Assembly: GCA_947451035.1 (NCBI GenBank)
Contig: CANFXR010000018.1
Coordinates: 1 to 36,537, forward strand
Direction: 5' to 3'
Length of the DNA stretch: 36,537 nucleotides
Source: Burkholderiales bacterium
GTDB taxonomy: Bacteria > Pseudomonadota > Gammaproteobacteria > Burkholderiales > Burkholderiaceae_C
The position numbers and the translations under genes were made by a program. A model generated the notes under the pieces. The model had not been told where the DNA came from. It worked only from the letters and a program-made list of their open reading frames with translations, and did no database searches. Positions within the stretch are counted from its first letter, which is position 1; each line of letters begins with the position of its first letter. Shown one piece after another: positions 1-8,767 of the stretch.

Positions 1-281
1 AGCGTGGCCAGCCGCTCGGAGATCAGGTCCTGGTGCGGCGAGAAGGTGTCGTAGGGCAGCGTTTCCCAGTCGGGGAACACGGCGATGCGCAACTCGGGCG
101 CGAAGAACGCCAGCTCGCCTTCGAGCCGCTGGGTGTCGGCCGGCTCGGCGGTGAAGATGGCGGTCAGGCGCTTTTGAGCGGCCTGCGCCTGCGCGTGGCG
201 CGCGAGCAGCAGGGAGTCGGCCGAGCCGCTCGGGCGGCTCAGGGTGTGGCGTTTGCCAGGGGCGATCGAAGGTGTTTGCAT
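1..281 (-). CDS. mfd: Transcription-repair coupling factor Mfd, N-terminal fragment
   Basis: Only the first 93 codons are in the window; the gene runs off the left edge. The protein is the ATP-dependent translocase that removes stalled RNA polymerase from DNA lesions and recruits UvrA. The visible part is the start of the UvrB-like N-terminal module, and the most diagnostic stretch is the run PDWETLPYDTFSPHQDLISE near residues 70-90, typical of Mfd. The ATG is at 281-279; I see no good Shine-Dalgarno sequence in front of it, so a slightly different start is possible. It is divergent from ispD, with 85 bp between them. Identification rests on family knowledge of this N-terminal motif; the translocase part is not visible. 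Confidence 0.9.
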   Translation of the reverse strand, partial: MQTPSIAPGKRHTLSRPSGSADSLLLARHAQAQAAQKRLTAIFTAEPADTQRLEGELAFFAPELRIAVFPDWETLPYDTFSPHQDLISERLAT

Positions 282-295
282 CAGACAAAGCAAAA

Positions 296-341
296 CGCCC
301 CGGGAGACGATACCCACGGGGCGAAGCAGGGGCCAATTATA
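296..341. promoter_or_regulatory. mfd/ispD divergent promoter region with inverted repeat
   Basis: The 85-bp gap between mfd and ispD contains a perfect 7-bp inverted repeat, CGCCCCG at 296-302 and CGGGGCG at 317-323. Reading toward mfd there is a consensus -10 box TATAAT at 341-336; no convincing -35 box stands 16-18 bp before it. The repeat would lie in the mfd 5' leader. Function is inferred only. Confidence 0.35.
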
Positions 342-366
342 GAATTCGCACCGCTGCCAACACCCC

Positions 367-1098
367 ATGACACTGCCCCCATCGCCCACCGATCGCGCCT
401 GCGACGCTTCCCGTCTGTATGTGCTGGTGCCGTGCGCCGGGGTGGGCGAGCGGGCCGGCACCGCGGGCCCCAAGCAGTACGAGCCGCTGGCCGGCAGCAC
501 CGTGGTCGGCCACACGCTGGTTGCACTCGCGCAGGTGCGCCGGCTGCATCAGGTGCTGGTGATGCTCAGCCCGACCGATGCGTGCTTCGAGTCGTTGTTG
601 CCCGCCTTTGCCGGTTGGGTGGATCGACGTGGTGGTGCGACGCGTGCGGCCACCGTGGCCGCCGGCCTGGATGCGCTGCTCGAGCGTGGTGCGCGCCTCA
701 GCGACTGGGTGCTGGTGCACGACGCCGCGCGCTGCCTGATCCGACCCGAGGCGGTCGACGCGCTGATCGACGCGTGCGTGGACGACGCGGTGGGCGGGTT
801 GCTCGCGCTGCCGGTGGCCGACACGCTCAAGCGCGCCGCGCCCGGCACGGATCGCGTGGGCACCACCGTCGAGCGCGCTCAGATGTGGCAAGCGCAAACG
901 CCGCAGATGTTTCGCATCGGGATGCTGCGCGAGGCGCTGGCGTCGGCTGCGTCGCTCGGTCTGCCTGTCACCGACGAGGCCAGCGCCATCGAGGCGCTCG
1001 GCCACGCGCCGAGGCTGGTGCGCGGCGACCTGGAAAACCTCAAGGTCACGTTCCCGAGCGATTTCGCGCTGGCTGAGCGCTTGTTGCGCAGCCGCTGA
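367..1098 (+). CDS. ispD: 2-C-methyl-D-erythritol 4-phosphate cytidylyltransferase
   Basis: Cytosolic third enzyme of the MEP isoprenoid pathway: MEP plus CTP gives CDP-ME and pyrophosphate. The 243-residue product has the nucleotide-binding signature PCAGVGERAGTAGPKQY at about residues 22-38 (family consensus PAAGxGxRxG...PKQY), the VLVHDAARCL segment in the middle, RAQMWQAQTPQMF, and the LPVTDEASAIE motif toward the C-terminus. Length is normal for the family. It is followed after 24 bp by ispF in the same direction, the usual Burkholderiales arrangement of two separate genes rather than the ispDF fusion of some alphaproteobacteria. In a phototroph the pathway also supplies the phytyl and carotenoid side of pigment synthesis. 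Confidence 0.97.
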   Translation: MTLPPSPTDRACDASRLYVLVPCAGVGERAGTAGPKQYEPLAGSTVVGHTLVALAQVRRLHQVLVMLSPTDACFESLLPAFAGWVDRRGGATRAATVAAGLDALLERGARLSDWVLVHDAARCLIRPEAVDALIDACVDDAVGGLLALPVADTLKRAAPGTDRVGTTVERAQMWQAQTPQMFRIGMLREALASAASLGLPVTDEASAIEALGHAPRLVRGDLENLKVTFPSDFALAERLLRSR

Positions 1099-1122
1099 TC
1101 CCCCAACCTCGAAAGCATCGCC

Positions 1123-1620
1123 ATGGTTCAACCCGCCTTTGCCTCCATGTTTCGCATCGGCGAGGGCTGGGACAGCCACCAGCTGGTGACCGGCCGCGCG
1201 CTGATCCTGGGCGGCGTGACGATCCCGCACACGCACGGTCTGAAGGGCCACTCCGACGCGGATGCGCTGGCTCACGCCATCACCGATGCGATGTTCGGTG
1301 CATCGTCGCTGGGCGACATCGGGCGGCATTTCCCCGACACCGACGAGCAGTTCCGCGGTGCCGATTCGTTGGCGCTGCTGGCCGAAGCGGCGCGCCGTGT
1401 TCGCGCTGCCGGCTGGAAGATCGGCAACATCGACTGCACCATCATTGCCGAGGCACCCAAGATGGCGCCGCACGTTCTGGCCATGCGGCTGCGGCTGGGG
1501 CAGGCGCTGGGTGTGCAGCCCGATCAGATCAACATCAAGGCCAAGACGGCCGAGGGCATGGGCCCGGTGGGGCGCGGCGAGTCGATCGAAGCGCGCGCCG
1601 TGTGCCTGCTGATGCGCTGA
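1123..1620 (+). CDS. ispF: 2-C-methyl-D-erythritol 2,4-cyclodiphosphate synthase
   Basis: Cytosolic homotrimeric enzyme converting CDP-ME 2-phosphate to ME-2,4-cyclodiphosphate with release of CMP. The 165-residue product shows the metal-binding D-x-H in GEGWDSHQ (the GxGxDxH region), the [15 protein letters not shown] motif, [11 protein letters not shown], and the C-terminal [14 protein letters not shown] loop. The start is uncertain: an in-frame ATG at 1147 (MFRIGEGW) would give the usual family length, and neither start has a strong ribosome binding site. It is co-directional with ispD and convergent with the envZ-like gene 30 bp away. Confidence 0.97.
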   Translation: MVQPAFASMFRIGEGWDSHQLVTGRALILGGVTIPHTHGLKGHSDADALAHAITDAMFGASSLGDIGRHFPDTDEQFRGADSLALLAEAARRVRAAGWKIGNIDCTIIAEAPKMAPHVLAMRLRLGQALGVQPDQINIKAKTAEGMGPVGRGESIEARAVCLLMR

Positions 1621-1621
1621 G

Positions 1622-1639
1622 CGCGCCAGCGTCGGCGCG
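1622..1639. terminator. Small hairpin between convergent ispF and envZ-like genes
   Basis: CGCGCC at 1622-1627 pairs with GGCGCG at 1634-1639 across a six-base loop in the 30-bp convergent gap. There is no T-run, so a role in ending transcription is only inferred from position. Confidence 0.3.
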
Positions 1640-1650
1640 TGGCCCGTCAG

Positions 1651-2991
1651 TCAGGTCGCCCGCTTCAGCCTGATCTGCGCCACCAGCCCGCCGTCCGAGG
1701 CGAGGCTGAGTTCGAGCGTGCCGCCCATGCGCTGCATGGCTTTTTCGACGATGGCCAGGCCCAGGCCCGCACCGGTGGCCGAGGTTCGCGCGGTGTCGCC
1801 GCGGAAGAACGGCGTGGTCAGTTGCGTGAGCTTTTCGGGATCGACGCCGCAGCCGTGGTCACGCACGCTGAGCTTCAACCACGGACCATCGGGTGCGCAC
1901 GTCACATCCACGTGCGCGACGTCGTCGGCCTCACTGCGTCCGTAGCGGCGGGCGTTCTCGAACAGGTTTTGCAGCACGCGGCCGAGTTCGATGTCGTCGG
2001 CAAACACCATGGACTCGGGCGTGACCCGTGAGCGGATCTGGATGCGCGTGGCGTCCCTGAAGGCGGCTGTCTCGCGATCGATCACGCCGGCCAGCGCCAC
2101 CGTGGACAAACGCACATCGCCCGGACGCGCGTAGTCCATGAACTTGTCGATGATCGCGTCGAGCTGGTCGATGTCGAGCGCCATGTTGTTGAGGGCTTCC
2201 TCATCGTGCACGCTCATTTCGGCCTCAAGCCGCAAGCGCGCCAGCGGCGTGCGCAGGTCGTGCGAGATGCCCGCAAGCATCACCGCACGGTCGTCTTCGA
2301 GCTTGGCCAGCTCGCGCGCCATGCGGTTGAATCCCATGTTGACCTGACGGATCTCGCTGGTCAGCGTGGTCTCGTCGAGCCGCGAGTCGAACTCCCCATC
2401 GCGGATGCGCCCGGCCGAGAAAGACAGGTCACGCAGCGGCTTGTTGATGGCCCGGGTGACGGCCAGCGCGCCCAGCAGCGTCACCAGCAGCGCGATGCCC
2501 ACCCAGATCAGCAGCGTGCTGTTGGCGATCTTGCCCATGCGCGCCGGGTCGGTCTGCAGCCAGTAGGGGTCGTCGCCAATCTCGAATCCCACCCACAGCC
2601 CGACGGTGCCGTTGAGTTCGCGCGCCACCAGCGTGCCCGCGCCGAGATGCTCGCGAAGTTCGGCCGCGATCGCGCGCGTGGTGCGGTCCGTCTCGTAGGG
2701 CTTCCAGAGGTCGCCCGGCTCGCGCGGAGCGAGCTTCATCGATTCATCGGCTGAAACGCTCTTGATCAGCGCCAGCCGGTGGATGGCGTCGGGGTCGCTG
2801 AGCGCCACCCGCGTCAGGTTGACCAGGCTGGCGATCTGATGCGCCGCGCGCACCGCGCTGGGCTCGATCTCGAGCATGCGAAAGGTCTGCATCCACGCGA
2901 ACACGCCGACGCCCAGCAGCACGACCAGCAGCACGAAGGTGCGCCAGAACAGGCTGAACGCGAGTCGCAGTCTGGGGATACGCATCGGCAT
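1651..2991 (-). CDS. envZ: Inner-membrane sensor histidine kinase, EnvZ-type
   Basis: Membrane sensor kinase, presumably phosphorylating the OmpR-type regulator encoded just upstream. The 446-residue product has a first membrane segment at about residues 12-33, a periplasmic domain of roughly 120 residues, a second membrane segment at about 158-178, a HAMP domain, then the dimerisation/phosphoacceptor helix with GISHDLRTPLAR (His244). The ATP-binding domain follows with an N box (QNLFENARRYG), a G1 box (DHGCGVD) and a G2 box (GAGLGLAIVEKAM). These residues are all intact, so it should be active. It begins 35 bp after the regulator stop, so the two form an operon in the order regulator then kinase. 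EnvZ is the best family name; the stimulus (osmolarity in enterics) is not shown by the sequence. Confidence 0.9.
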   Translation of the reverse strand: MPMRIPRLRLAFSLFWRTFVLLVVLLGVGVFAWMQTFRMLEIEPSAVRAAHQIASLVNLTRVALSDPDAIHRLALIKSVSADESMKLAPREPGDLWKPYETDRTTRAIAAELREHLGAGTLVARELNGTVGLWVGFEIGDDPYWLQTDPARMGKIANSTLLIWVGIALLVTLLGALAVTRAINKPLRDLSFSAGRIRDGEFDSRLDETTLTSEIRQVNMGFNRMARELAKLEDDRAVMLAGISHDLRTPLARLRLEAEMSVHDEEALNNMALDIDQLDAIIDKFMDYARPGDVRLSTVALAGVIDRETAAFRDATRIQIRSRVTPESMVFADDIELGRVLQNLFENARRYGRSEADDVAHVDVTCAPDGPWLKLSVRDHGCGVDPEKLTQLTTPFFRGDTARTSATGAGLGLAIVEKAMQRMGGTLELSLASDGGLVAQIRLKRAT

Positions 2992-3026
2992 CGGCCAGGC
3001 GCTGCCTCAGCGGTGCGGGGTGAGGC

Positions 3027-3761
3027 TCAAACCGCCTCGTCGGGCACGAACACGTAGCCCAGGCCCCACACCGTCTGGATGTAGCGCGGCTGCGCGGGGT
3101 CGGTCTCGATCATCTTGCGCAAGCGCGAGATCTGCACATCGAGGCTGCGATCGAAAGGCTCGAACTCGCGACCGCGCGCCAACTGCGCGAGCTTGTCGCG
3201 CGACAGCGGCTGCCGGGGGTGGCGCACCAGCGCCTTGAGCATCGAGAACTCGCCCGTGGTCAGCGCGATGGCCTCGCCGGACTTGGACAGTCGGCGCTGC
3301 GAGAGGTCGAACTCGAACTCACCGAAGGTGACGGTCATCGACTCCTTGCTCGGGGCTCCTGGCGCCTCGGGGGCAGGGCGCCGGCGCAGCACCGCATTGA
3401 TGCGCGCGAGCAGTTCACGCGGATTGAACGGCTTGGGCAGGTAGTCGTCGGCGCCGACCTCGAGGCCGACGATGCGGTCGACGTCTTCAACCTTGGCGGT
3501 GAGCATGATGATCGGCGTGCGGTCGTTGGCGTTGCGCAACCGGCGGCAGATCGACAGGCCGTCCTCGCCGGGCAGCATCAAGTCGAGAACGATCAGGTCG
3601 ACGCTCTCGCGGCTGAGGAACCGGCTGAGCGCCTTGCCGTCTTCAGCGAGCAGCACTTCGAAGCCTTCCTGGCTCAGGTAGCGGCGCAGCAGATCACGGA
3701 TGCGGGCGTCGTCGTCGACGATCACGATGCGGTCGGCGCGCGCGGAAGTGCTGGCGTTCAT
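3027..3761 (-). CDS. ompR: OmpR-family response regulator
   Basis: DNA-binding partner of the EnvZ-type kinase. The 244-residue product has an N-terminal receiver with the acidic pair in IVIVDDD, phosphoacceptor Asp60 in IVLDLMLPGEDG, and Lys110 in DDYLPKPFNP. A short linker leads to a C-terminal winged helix with the signature runs RDKLAQLARGREFEPFDRSL and YIQTVWGLGYVF. I chose the ATG at 3761 because GGAG lies six bases before it; in-frame ATG (3773) and TTG (3782) codons upstream would add four or seven residues. Targets in this organism are not visible; porin control is the known role in enteric bacteria. Confidence 0.93.
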   Translation of the reverse strand: MNASTSARADRIVIVDDDARIRDLLRRYLSQEGFEVLLAEDGKALSRFLSRESVDLIVLDLMLPGEDGLSICRRLRNANDRTPIIMLTAKVEDVDRIVGLEVGADDYLPKPFNPRELLARINAVLRRRPAPEAPGAPSKESMTVTFGEFEFDLSQRRLSKSGEAIALTTGEFSMLKALVRHPRQPLSRDKLAQLARGREFEPFDRSLDVQISRLRKMIETDPAQPRYIQTVWGLGYVFVPDEAV

Positions 3762-3971
3762 GGCAGGCTCCATTTGTAACAAGCGGGATTTTGCGCGGCT
3801 TTGCGGCGTGTCGCGGCCGCGAATCGGCCCGCATTGACCATTGGTTACAAAGATCCGACCGGCTCAGCGAAGCCGCTTGTGCACCGCCTGCTTGATGCCG
3901 CTGTCATCGCGACGCTGTCGCACCGCGTTAGGCTGCAAGGTCGCGATTCGCGATGCCACACGGGCCAGCCC

Positions 3972-4706
3972 ATGAACTTCTTACGCACCCGAATCGATCT
4001 GTCCGGCCTGCGCCGCCTAGGGGCAGGCATGGGCGCGCTGGCGATGATCTCGACGGCCACTGTGGCCGCCGAGCCTGCCGCGCCGACGGGCTTGGTGGCC
4101 CTCACGGCCACGGCCAGCGTCGATGTGACCCGCGACATGCTGTCGATCACGCTGGTGGCCACGCGTGACGGCAACGACGCCAGCGCGGTGCAGTCGTCCT
4201 TGAAGCAGGCGCTTGACACCGCCTTGGCCGAGGCGCGCAACGTGACTCGCGCGGGTCAGATCGACGCGCGCACCGGCAACTTTTCGCTCAACCCGCGCTA
4301 TTCGACCAAGAACACGCTGACAGGCTGGCAGGGCAGCGCCGAGCTGGTGCTCGAAGGCCGCGATCTGCCGGGGCTCAGCCAATTGGCCGGTCGCATCCAG
4401 AGCATGAACATTGCCCGCGTGTCGCAAAGCCTGTCGCGCGAGCAGCGTGAAAAGGCCGAGGCGAGCGCCACGACGCAGGCGATCGCCCGCTACCGCAAAC
4501 AGGCCGCCGAGGTGACCCAACAGTTCGGCTACACCAGCTACACGGTGCGCGAGGTCAACGTGTCGACCAACGAAGCCGGCCCCGGCCCGGTGCCGATGTT
4601 TGCGGTGCGCGCCATGGCCGTGCAGGCCGACGCGCCGCTGCCGGTGGAAGCCGGTCAGACCAGCGTGTCGGTCACCGTCAACGGCACGGTGCAAATGACG
4701 AAGTGA
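3972..4706 (+). CDS. Periplasmic SIMPL-domain (DUF541) protein
   Basis: The 244-residue product belongs to the SIMPL/DUF541 family, mostly secreted or periplasmic proteins whose molecular function is poorly defined (some relatives are linked to oxidative stress or outer-membrane integrity). It starts at the ATG at 3972 with a signal peptide: basic start, hydrophobic core LGAGMGALAMISTATVA, and likely cleavage after VAA. Family traits are the repeated beta-strand pattern, e.g. LTATASVDVTRDMLSITLVA near the mature N-terminus, and VSVTVNGTVQMTK at the C-terminus. An in-frame reading further upstream (from 3801) runs through the divergent promoter region and lacks a signal-like start, so I reject it. 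It is divergent from ompR. Confidence 0.85.
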   Translation: MNFLRTRIDLSGLRRLGAGMGALAMISTATVAAEPAAPTGLVALTATASVDVTRDMLSITLVATRDGNDASAVQSSLKQALDTALAEARNVTRAGQIDARTGNFSLNPRYSTKNTLTGWQGSAELVLEGRDLPGLSQLAGRIQSMNIARVSQSLSREQREKAEASATTQAIARYRKQAAEVTQQFGYTSYTVREVNVSTNEAGPGPVPMFAVRAMAVQADAPLPVEAGQTSVSVTVNGTVQMTK

Positions 4707-4713
4707 CCCGGCC

Positions 4714-4735
4714 GCGCCGGCGCTGACGCCGGCGC
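4714..4735. terminator. Perfect GC hairpin between convergent genes
   Basis: GCGCCGGCG at 4714-4722 and CGCCGGCGC at 4727-4735 form a perfect 9-bp stem with the loop CTGA, in the 37-bp gap between the convergent SIMPL and 3-hydroxybutyrate dehydrogenase genes. There is no T-run on either side, so it may act as a bidirectional transcription barrier or 3'-end stabiliser. Confidence 0.5.
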
Positions 4736-4743
4736 TCGGCCTG

Positions 4744-5514
4744 TCACTGCGCGGCCCAGCCGCCGTCCATGTTCCAGGCCACGCCGCGCACGTTGTCGCC
4801 GGCCGGTGAGCACAGGAACACCGCCAGTTCGCCCAGTTGCTCGGGCGTGACGAACTGCTGCGAGGGTTGCTTGTCGCCGAGCAGGCCGCGGCCGGCTTCC
4901 TCGACGCTGACGCCTTCGCGCACAGCGCGGTCATCGATCTGCTTTTGAACCAGCGGCGTGAGCACCCAGCCCGGGCAGATGGTGTTGACGGTGACGCCGG
5001 TGGTGGCGGTTTCCAGCGCCACCACTTTCGAGAACCCGACAACGCCGTGCTTGGCCGCCACATAGGCTGCCTTTTGCGCCGAGCCGACCAGACCGTGAAC
5101 CGACGCCAGGTTGATCACGCGGCCCCAGTTCTTGGCGCGCATGCCGGGAATGGCCAGCCGGGTGGTGTGAAACGCCGAACTGAGGTTGATGGCGATGATC
5201 GCGTCCCACTTCTCGATGGGAAAGTCTTCGACGTTGGCCACGTGCTGGATGCCGGCGTTGTTGACCAGGATGTCGACGCCACCGAAGCGCGCGGTGGCCA
5301 CGGCGAACATGTCGGCGATCTCGGCGGGTTTGGTCATGTCAGCGCCGTGGTGGATCACCTGCACGCCGTGCGCTGCGACTTGCGCCTTGGGGGACTCGAC
5401 ATCGCCGAAACCGTTGAGCACGATGTTGGCGCCCTGACGGGCCAGGCTCAGCGCGATACCCAGGCCGATGCCACTGGTCGATCCGGTGATGAGCGCTGTC
5501 TTTCCTTTGAGCAT
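4744..5514 (-). CDS. bdhA: D-3-hydroxybutyrate dehydrogenase (SDR family)
   Basis: Cytosolic NAD-dependent oxidation of 3-hydroxybutyrate to acetoacetate, a step in using polyhydroxybutyrate. The 256-residue short-chain dehydrogenase has the cofactor motif TGSTSGIGLGIA at residues 10-21, NNAG at 85-88, and catalytic Ser138, Tyr151 and Lys155 (in NLASVHG and YVAAK). Features typical of 3-hydroxybutyrate dehydrogenases rather than general SDRs are the early MLKGKTALITGSTSGIG, the CPGWVLTPLVQKQI loop, the KQPSQQFVTPEQLGEL segment, and the C-terminal WNMDGGWAAQ. The start ATG at 5514 is preceded by GAAGGA. It is divergent from the alpha/beta hydrolase gene. Confidence 0.93.
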   Translation of the reverse strand: MLKGKTALITGSTSGIGLGIALSLARQGANIVLNGFGDVESPKAQVAAHGVQVIHHGADMTKPAEIADMFAVATARFGGVDILVNNAGIQHVANVEDFPIEKWDAIIAINLSSAFHTTRLAIPGMRAKNWGRVINLASVHGLVGSAQKAAYVAAKHGVVGFSKVVALETATTGVTVNTICPGWVLTPLVQKQIDDRAVREGVSVEEAGRGLLGDKQPSQQFVTPEQLGELAVFLCSPAGDNVRGVAWNMDGGWAAQ

Positions 5515-5612
5515 GTTGGTTCCTTCGGGGTCTGGAGTGGGTTGATACGATGCATTATCAAAGAGCCACCAACGCTGTTCCACTGCCAAAGCCTGTCGAA
5601 TTGAAGCTGCCC

Positions 5613-6497
5613 ATGTCTGACCATGAACCCCGCCTTCACCACGTGTCATGCCTCAACGGCGTCGGCCTGCATCGGGTGGCCTATTGGGAGTGGGGCGACG
5701 CCGCCAACCCGCGCGTGCTGGTGTGCGTGCATGGCCTGACGCGCCAGGGCCGCGACTTCGATGTGCTGGCCAGGGCCTTGCGTGACGACTACCGCGTGAT
5801 CTGCCCCGATGTCGCCGGCCGCGGCGAGTCCGACTGGCTGCCGCAGCCCGCGGAGTACGTCATCCCGCGCTATGTGGCCGACATGGTCACGCTGCTGGCG
5901 CGTGTCAATGCCGAAACCGTGCACTGGCTGGGCACCTCGATGGGCGGTCTGATCGGCCTGGCGCTGGCCAGCCTGGCGCCGTTTCCGATCCAGCGACTGG
6001 TGCTCAACGACATCGGCCCGGTGCTCGGCGCGGCTGCGCTGACACGCATCGGCAGCTATGTGGGCGTGGAACAGCGCTGGGCCACGGTCGAGGAGGCGGC
6101 GGACTACATGTGGTCCAACTCGCGCGGTTTCGGCCCGCACACGAAGGAGCAATGGCTTGCGCTCACGCGGCCGATGCTGCGGCCGATCGACATCGCCGCC
6201 GGCGGTGGTTTCCGTGCGCACTACGACCCGGCGATCGCGGTGCCGTTTCGTGCGGCCACGGCCGAAAGCGCGGCGCTCGGTGAAGCCGCGCTGTGGCGCG
6301 CCTATGACGCCATTGCCTGCCCGACGTTGCTGCTGCGCGGCGCCGAATCCGATTTGCTGAGCGAAGACACCGCGCGGGCCATGACGCAGCGTGGCCCCCG
6401 TGCCAGCCTGGTGCAGTTCAGCGGCGTCGGACATGCCCCGACCCTGGTGGCCGACGATCAGGTGCGCGCCGTGCGGGAGTTCTTGCTGGCCTCATGA
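5613..6497 (+). CDS. Alpha/beta hydrolase
   Basis: The 294-residue protein has an alpha/beta-hydrolase fold: oxyanion-hole motif VCVHGLTRQGRDFD near residues 37-50, nucleophile elbow GTSMGG with Ser109, a likely catalytic Asp in RGAESDLLSEDTA, and a His in GVGHAPTL. No signal peptide is seen, so it should be cytosolic. The substrate cannot be read from sequence. Its stop overlaps the relA start by four bases (ATGA, 6494-6497), implying coupled translation. I chose ATG 5613, which begins MSDHEPRLHH; an in-frame ATG at 5550 would add 21 residues. The bdhA-divergent promoter region lies at 5515-5612. Confidence 0.85.
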   Translation: MSDHEPRLHHVSCLNGVGLHRVAYWEWGDAANPRVLVCVHGLTRQGRDFDVLARALRDDYRVICPDVAGRGESDWLPQPAEYVIPRYVADMVTLLARVNAETVHWLGTSMGGLIGLALASLAPFPIQRLVLNDIGPVLGAAALTRIGSYVGVEQRWATVEEAADYMWSNSRGFGPHTKEQWLALTRPMLRPIDIAAGGGFRAHYDPAIAVPFRAATAESAALGEAALWRAYDAIACPTLLLRGAESDLLSEDTARAMTQRGPRASLVQFSGVGHAPTLVADDQVRAVREFLLAS

Positions 6498-8767
6498 AGA
6501 CGGGTTTCCTGGCCGCAAGGGCCCCAGCCGCACCCGTCGTGCAACCCGAAGGGGTGGCCGCAGATCCGCCCGCGCGTGATCTGCTCGCCGATCACGAGGG
6601 CGAGTTGCAGCGCCAGCGCGCGCGTGCGTTTGCCGAGCCGCTGCTCACCGATCAACTGCTGGATACCGGCGAGGACGCGCTGGAGCACGCAGATGGCGTG
6701 AGCGACATCCTCGAGGGCATCGGCGCGGCGCCCTCGCTGCGCGCGGCCGCCTATCTGGTGTACGCCGGCGATTACCTGCAAAAGCCCGAGGAGATGGTGG
6801 CCAAGGCGTTCGGGCCGTCGCACGCCAGCCTGGTGGGCAGCACGCGCAAGCTGGTGCAGATCCAGCGCGCGGCGCGCGAGGCCAGGTTTGAAGGCGAACA
6901 GCGCACGCAGCAGACCGAACTGGTTCGCAAGATGCTGCTGGCGTTCTCGCGCGACTTGCGCGTGGTGCTGCTGCGTCTGGCCTCGCGGCTGCAGACGTTG
7001 CGCTTCTATGCGGCGAGCAAGACCGTGTGTCCCGAGGCCCTGGCGCGTGAATCCATGCAGGTGTTCGCACCGCTGGCCAATCGGTTGGGCATCGGGCAGA
7101 TCAAGTGGGAGATCGAAGACCTGGCGTTCCGGTTTCTGCATCCTGATCAGTACAAGTCGATCGCACGCTTGCTTGACGAGAAGCGCGGCGAACGCGAGCA
7201 ACGGGTCGAGGCCTTCCGGCAGCGGTTGGCCGCGCAGCTGCTCGACCACGGTATCGAGGCCGAGGTGCAGGGGCGGCCCAAACACATCTACAGCATCTGG
7301 AAAAAGATGAGTGGCAAGGGCCTCGACTTTGCCGGCGTGCTCGACATACGCGCCTTGCGGGTCATCGTGGACGATGTGCCGCACTGCTATGCCGCGCTCA
7401 GCCAGGTGCACTCGATGCATGTGGCGGTGGCGCAGGAGTATTCCGACTACATCGCCCGGCCCAAGCCCAATGGCTACCAATCACTGCACACCGTGGTGCT
7501 CGACGAGAGCGATCGGCCGGTCGAGGTGCAGATCCGCACCCGCGACATGCACGAGCACGCCGAGCATGGTGCGGCGGCCCACTGGGTCTACAAGGAATCG
7601 GGTGTCAAGGGCTACAGCGGCGCGGTGGTCGACGATGCCGATCTCGATGCGACCGTGGCCGAAGCGCGCAAGGGCGTGCTGCGCCAATTGCTGGCCTGGG
7701 AGCGCGATTTCGCTGGACAGGAGGGTGCCGAATCGGGGGGCGACACCGATGCTGGCCCCGAGGGGCGCATCTACGTCTTTACCCCGCAAGGCGCCGTGGT
7801 GGAGTTGAGCGCGGGCGCCACGCCGCTCGACTTCGCCTATGCGGTGCACACCGAACTGGGCCACCGGTGCCGCGGCGCCAAAGTCGATGGGTCGATGGTG
7901 CCGCTGCAATCCGCGCTGGCCAATGGGCAGACCGTGGAGGTCACGGCGGCCAAGGAGGGCGGCCCGTCCATGGACTGGCTCAACGCCGACCTCGGTTACG
8001 TGCAAAGCCCGCGCGCTCGCGCCAAGGTGCGGGCATGGTTCAACGCCCGTGCGCAGGCTCAGACGGTGGCGCGCGGCCGTGAGGCTGTCGAAAAACTGCT
8101 GCAGCGCCTGGGCAAGACGGCCACCCGGCTCGACGATCTGGCGGCACAGCTGGGCTTCAGGCAGGCCGATGCGTTGTTCGAGGTGGTCGGCAAGGATGAG
8201 TTCTCGCTGCGCACCATCGAGACACTGCTCAAGCCACCCGAGGTGGCGCCATCCGCCGATGACGCTTTCGCCCAGCGTCTGTCCCGCCCCGAACAAGGCT
8301 CGCCCAAAGGGGGCGTGCTGGTCGTTGGCGTCGAGTCGTTGCTGACGACCTTGTCGCGCTGCTGCCGACCTGCGCCGCCCGATGCGATCGGCGGTTACGT
8401 GACGCGAGGCAAGGGCGTGGCGATCCACCGCCATGGGTGTTCCAACTTTGCCCAGATGGCTCAGCGTTCGCCCGAGCGCGTGATCGCGGTGGCCTGGGGT
8501 GCGCCGCGCGGCGGGCAAGAGGCGTTGTACCCGGTCGATGTGGTGGTCGAGGCCTCGGACCGCCAAGGTCTGCTGCGCGACATCTCCGAGGTGTTCTCGA
8601 AAGAACGCATGAACGTCATCGGGGTCAAGACCCAGTCGGTGAGGGACAACTCCGGCGGCACCGCCTGGATGACCTTCACGCTGGAGGTGGCCGATGCCGC
8701 ACGGCTGAGCAAGGTGCTCGGTGTGGTCGGGCGCATCGGTGGCGTGAGGTCCGTGCGCCGCAAGTGA
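6494..8767 (+). CDS. relA: RelA-type (p)ppGpp synthetase with degenerate hydrolase domain
   Basis: Ribosome-associated stringent-response enzyme making (p)ppGpp from ATP and GTP/GDP on amino-acid starvation. The 757-residue protein is of normal RelA length. The N-terminal domain has the hydrolase fold, but where bifunctional Rel/SpoT proteins have a His-Asp pair (LLHDVVED-like) this one reads AAYLVYAGD, so the hydrolase should be dead. The synthetase domain (about residues 250-370) holds RPKHIYSIWKKM, LDIRALRVIV, PKPNGYQSLHTVV and VEVQIRTRDMHEHAEHG. A TGS domain (YVFTPQGAVVELSAGATPLD) starts near 424, a Cys-rich segment (RCCRPAPPD) follows, and an ACT domain occupies about 675-757. It is coupled to the hydrolase upstream by a four-base overlap. 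Confidence 0.95.
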   Translation: MKTGFLAARAPAAPVVQPEGVAADPPARDLLADHEGELQRQRARAFAEPLLTDQLLDTGEDALEHADGVSDILEGIGAAPSLRAAAYLVYAGDYLQKPEEMVAKAFGPSHASLVGSTRKLVQIQRAAREARFEGEQRTQQTELVRKMLLAFSRDLRVVLLRLASRLQTLRFYAASKTVCPEALARESMQVFAPLANRLGIGQIKWEIEDLAFRFLHPDQYKSIARLLDEKRGEREQRVEAFRQRLAAQLLDHGIEAEVQGRPKHIYSIWKKMSGKGLDFAGVLDIRALRVIVDDVPHCYAALSQVHSMHVAVAQEYSDYIARPKPNGYQSLHTVVLDESDRPVEVQIRTRDMHEHAEHGAAAHWVYKESGVKGYSGAVVDDADLDATVAEARKGVLRQLLAWERDFAGQEGAESGGDTDAGPEGRIYVFTPQGAVVELSAGATPLDFAYAVHTELGHRCRGAKVDGSMVPLQSALANGQTVEVTAAKEGGPSMDWLNADLGYVQSPRARAKVRAWFNARAQAQTVARGREAVEKLLQRLGKTATRLDDLAAQLGFRQADALFEVVGKDEFSLRTIETLLKPPEVAPSADDAFAQRLSRPEQGSPKGGVLVVGVESLLTTLSRCCRPAPPDAIGGYVTRGKGVAIHRHGCSNFAQMAQRSPERVIAVAWGAPRGGQEALYPVDVVVEASDRQGLLRDISEVFSKERMNVIGVKTQSVRDNSGGTAWMTFTLEVADAARLSKVLGVVGRIGGVRSVRRK

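Noticed and set aside
337-1473. Minus-strand open frame of 378 codons across ispD and ispF
   Set aside because: It crosses two certain genes and their junction, with Arg/His/Gln-rich shadow composition.
6494-8767. Bifunctional SpoT/Rel instead of RelA
   Set aside because: The His-Asp pair of the hydrolase domain is missing (AAYLVYAGD), so a synthetase-only RelA is the better call.
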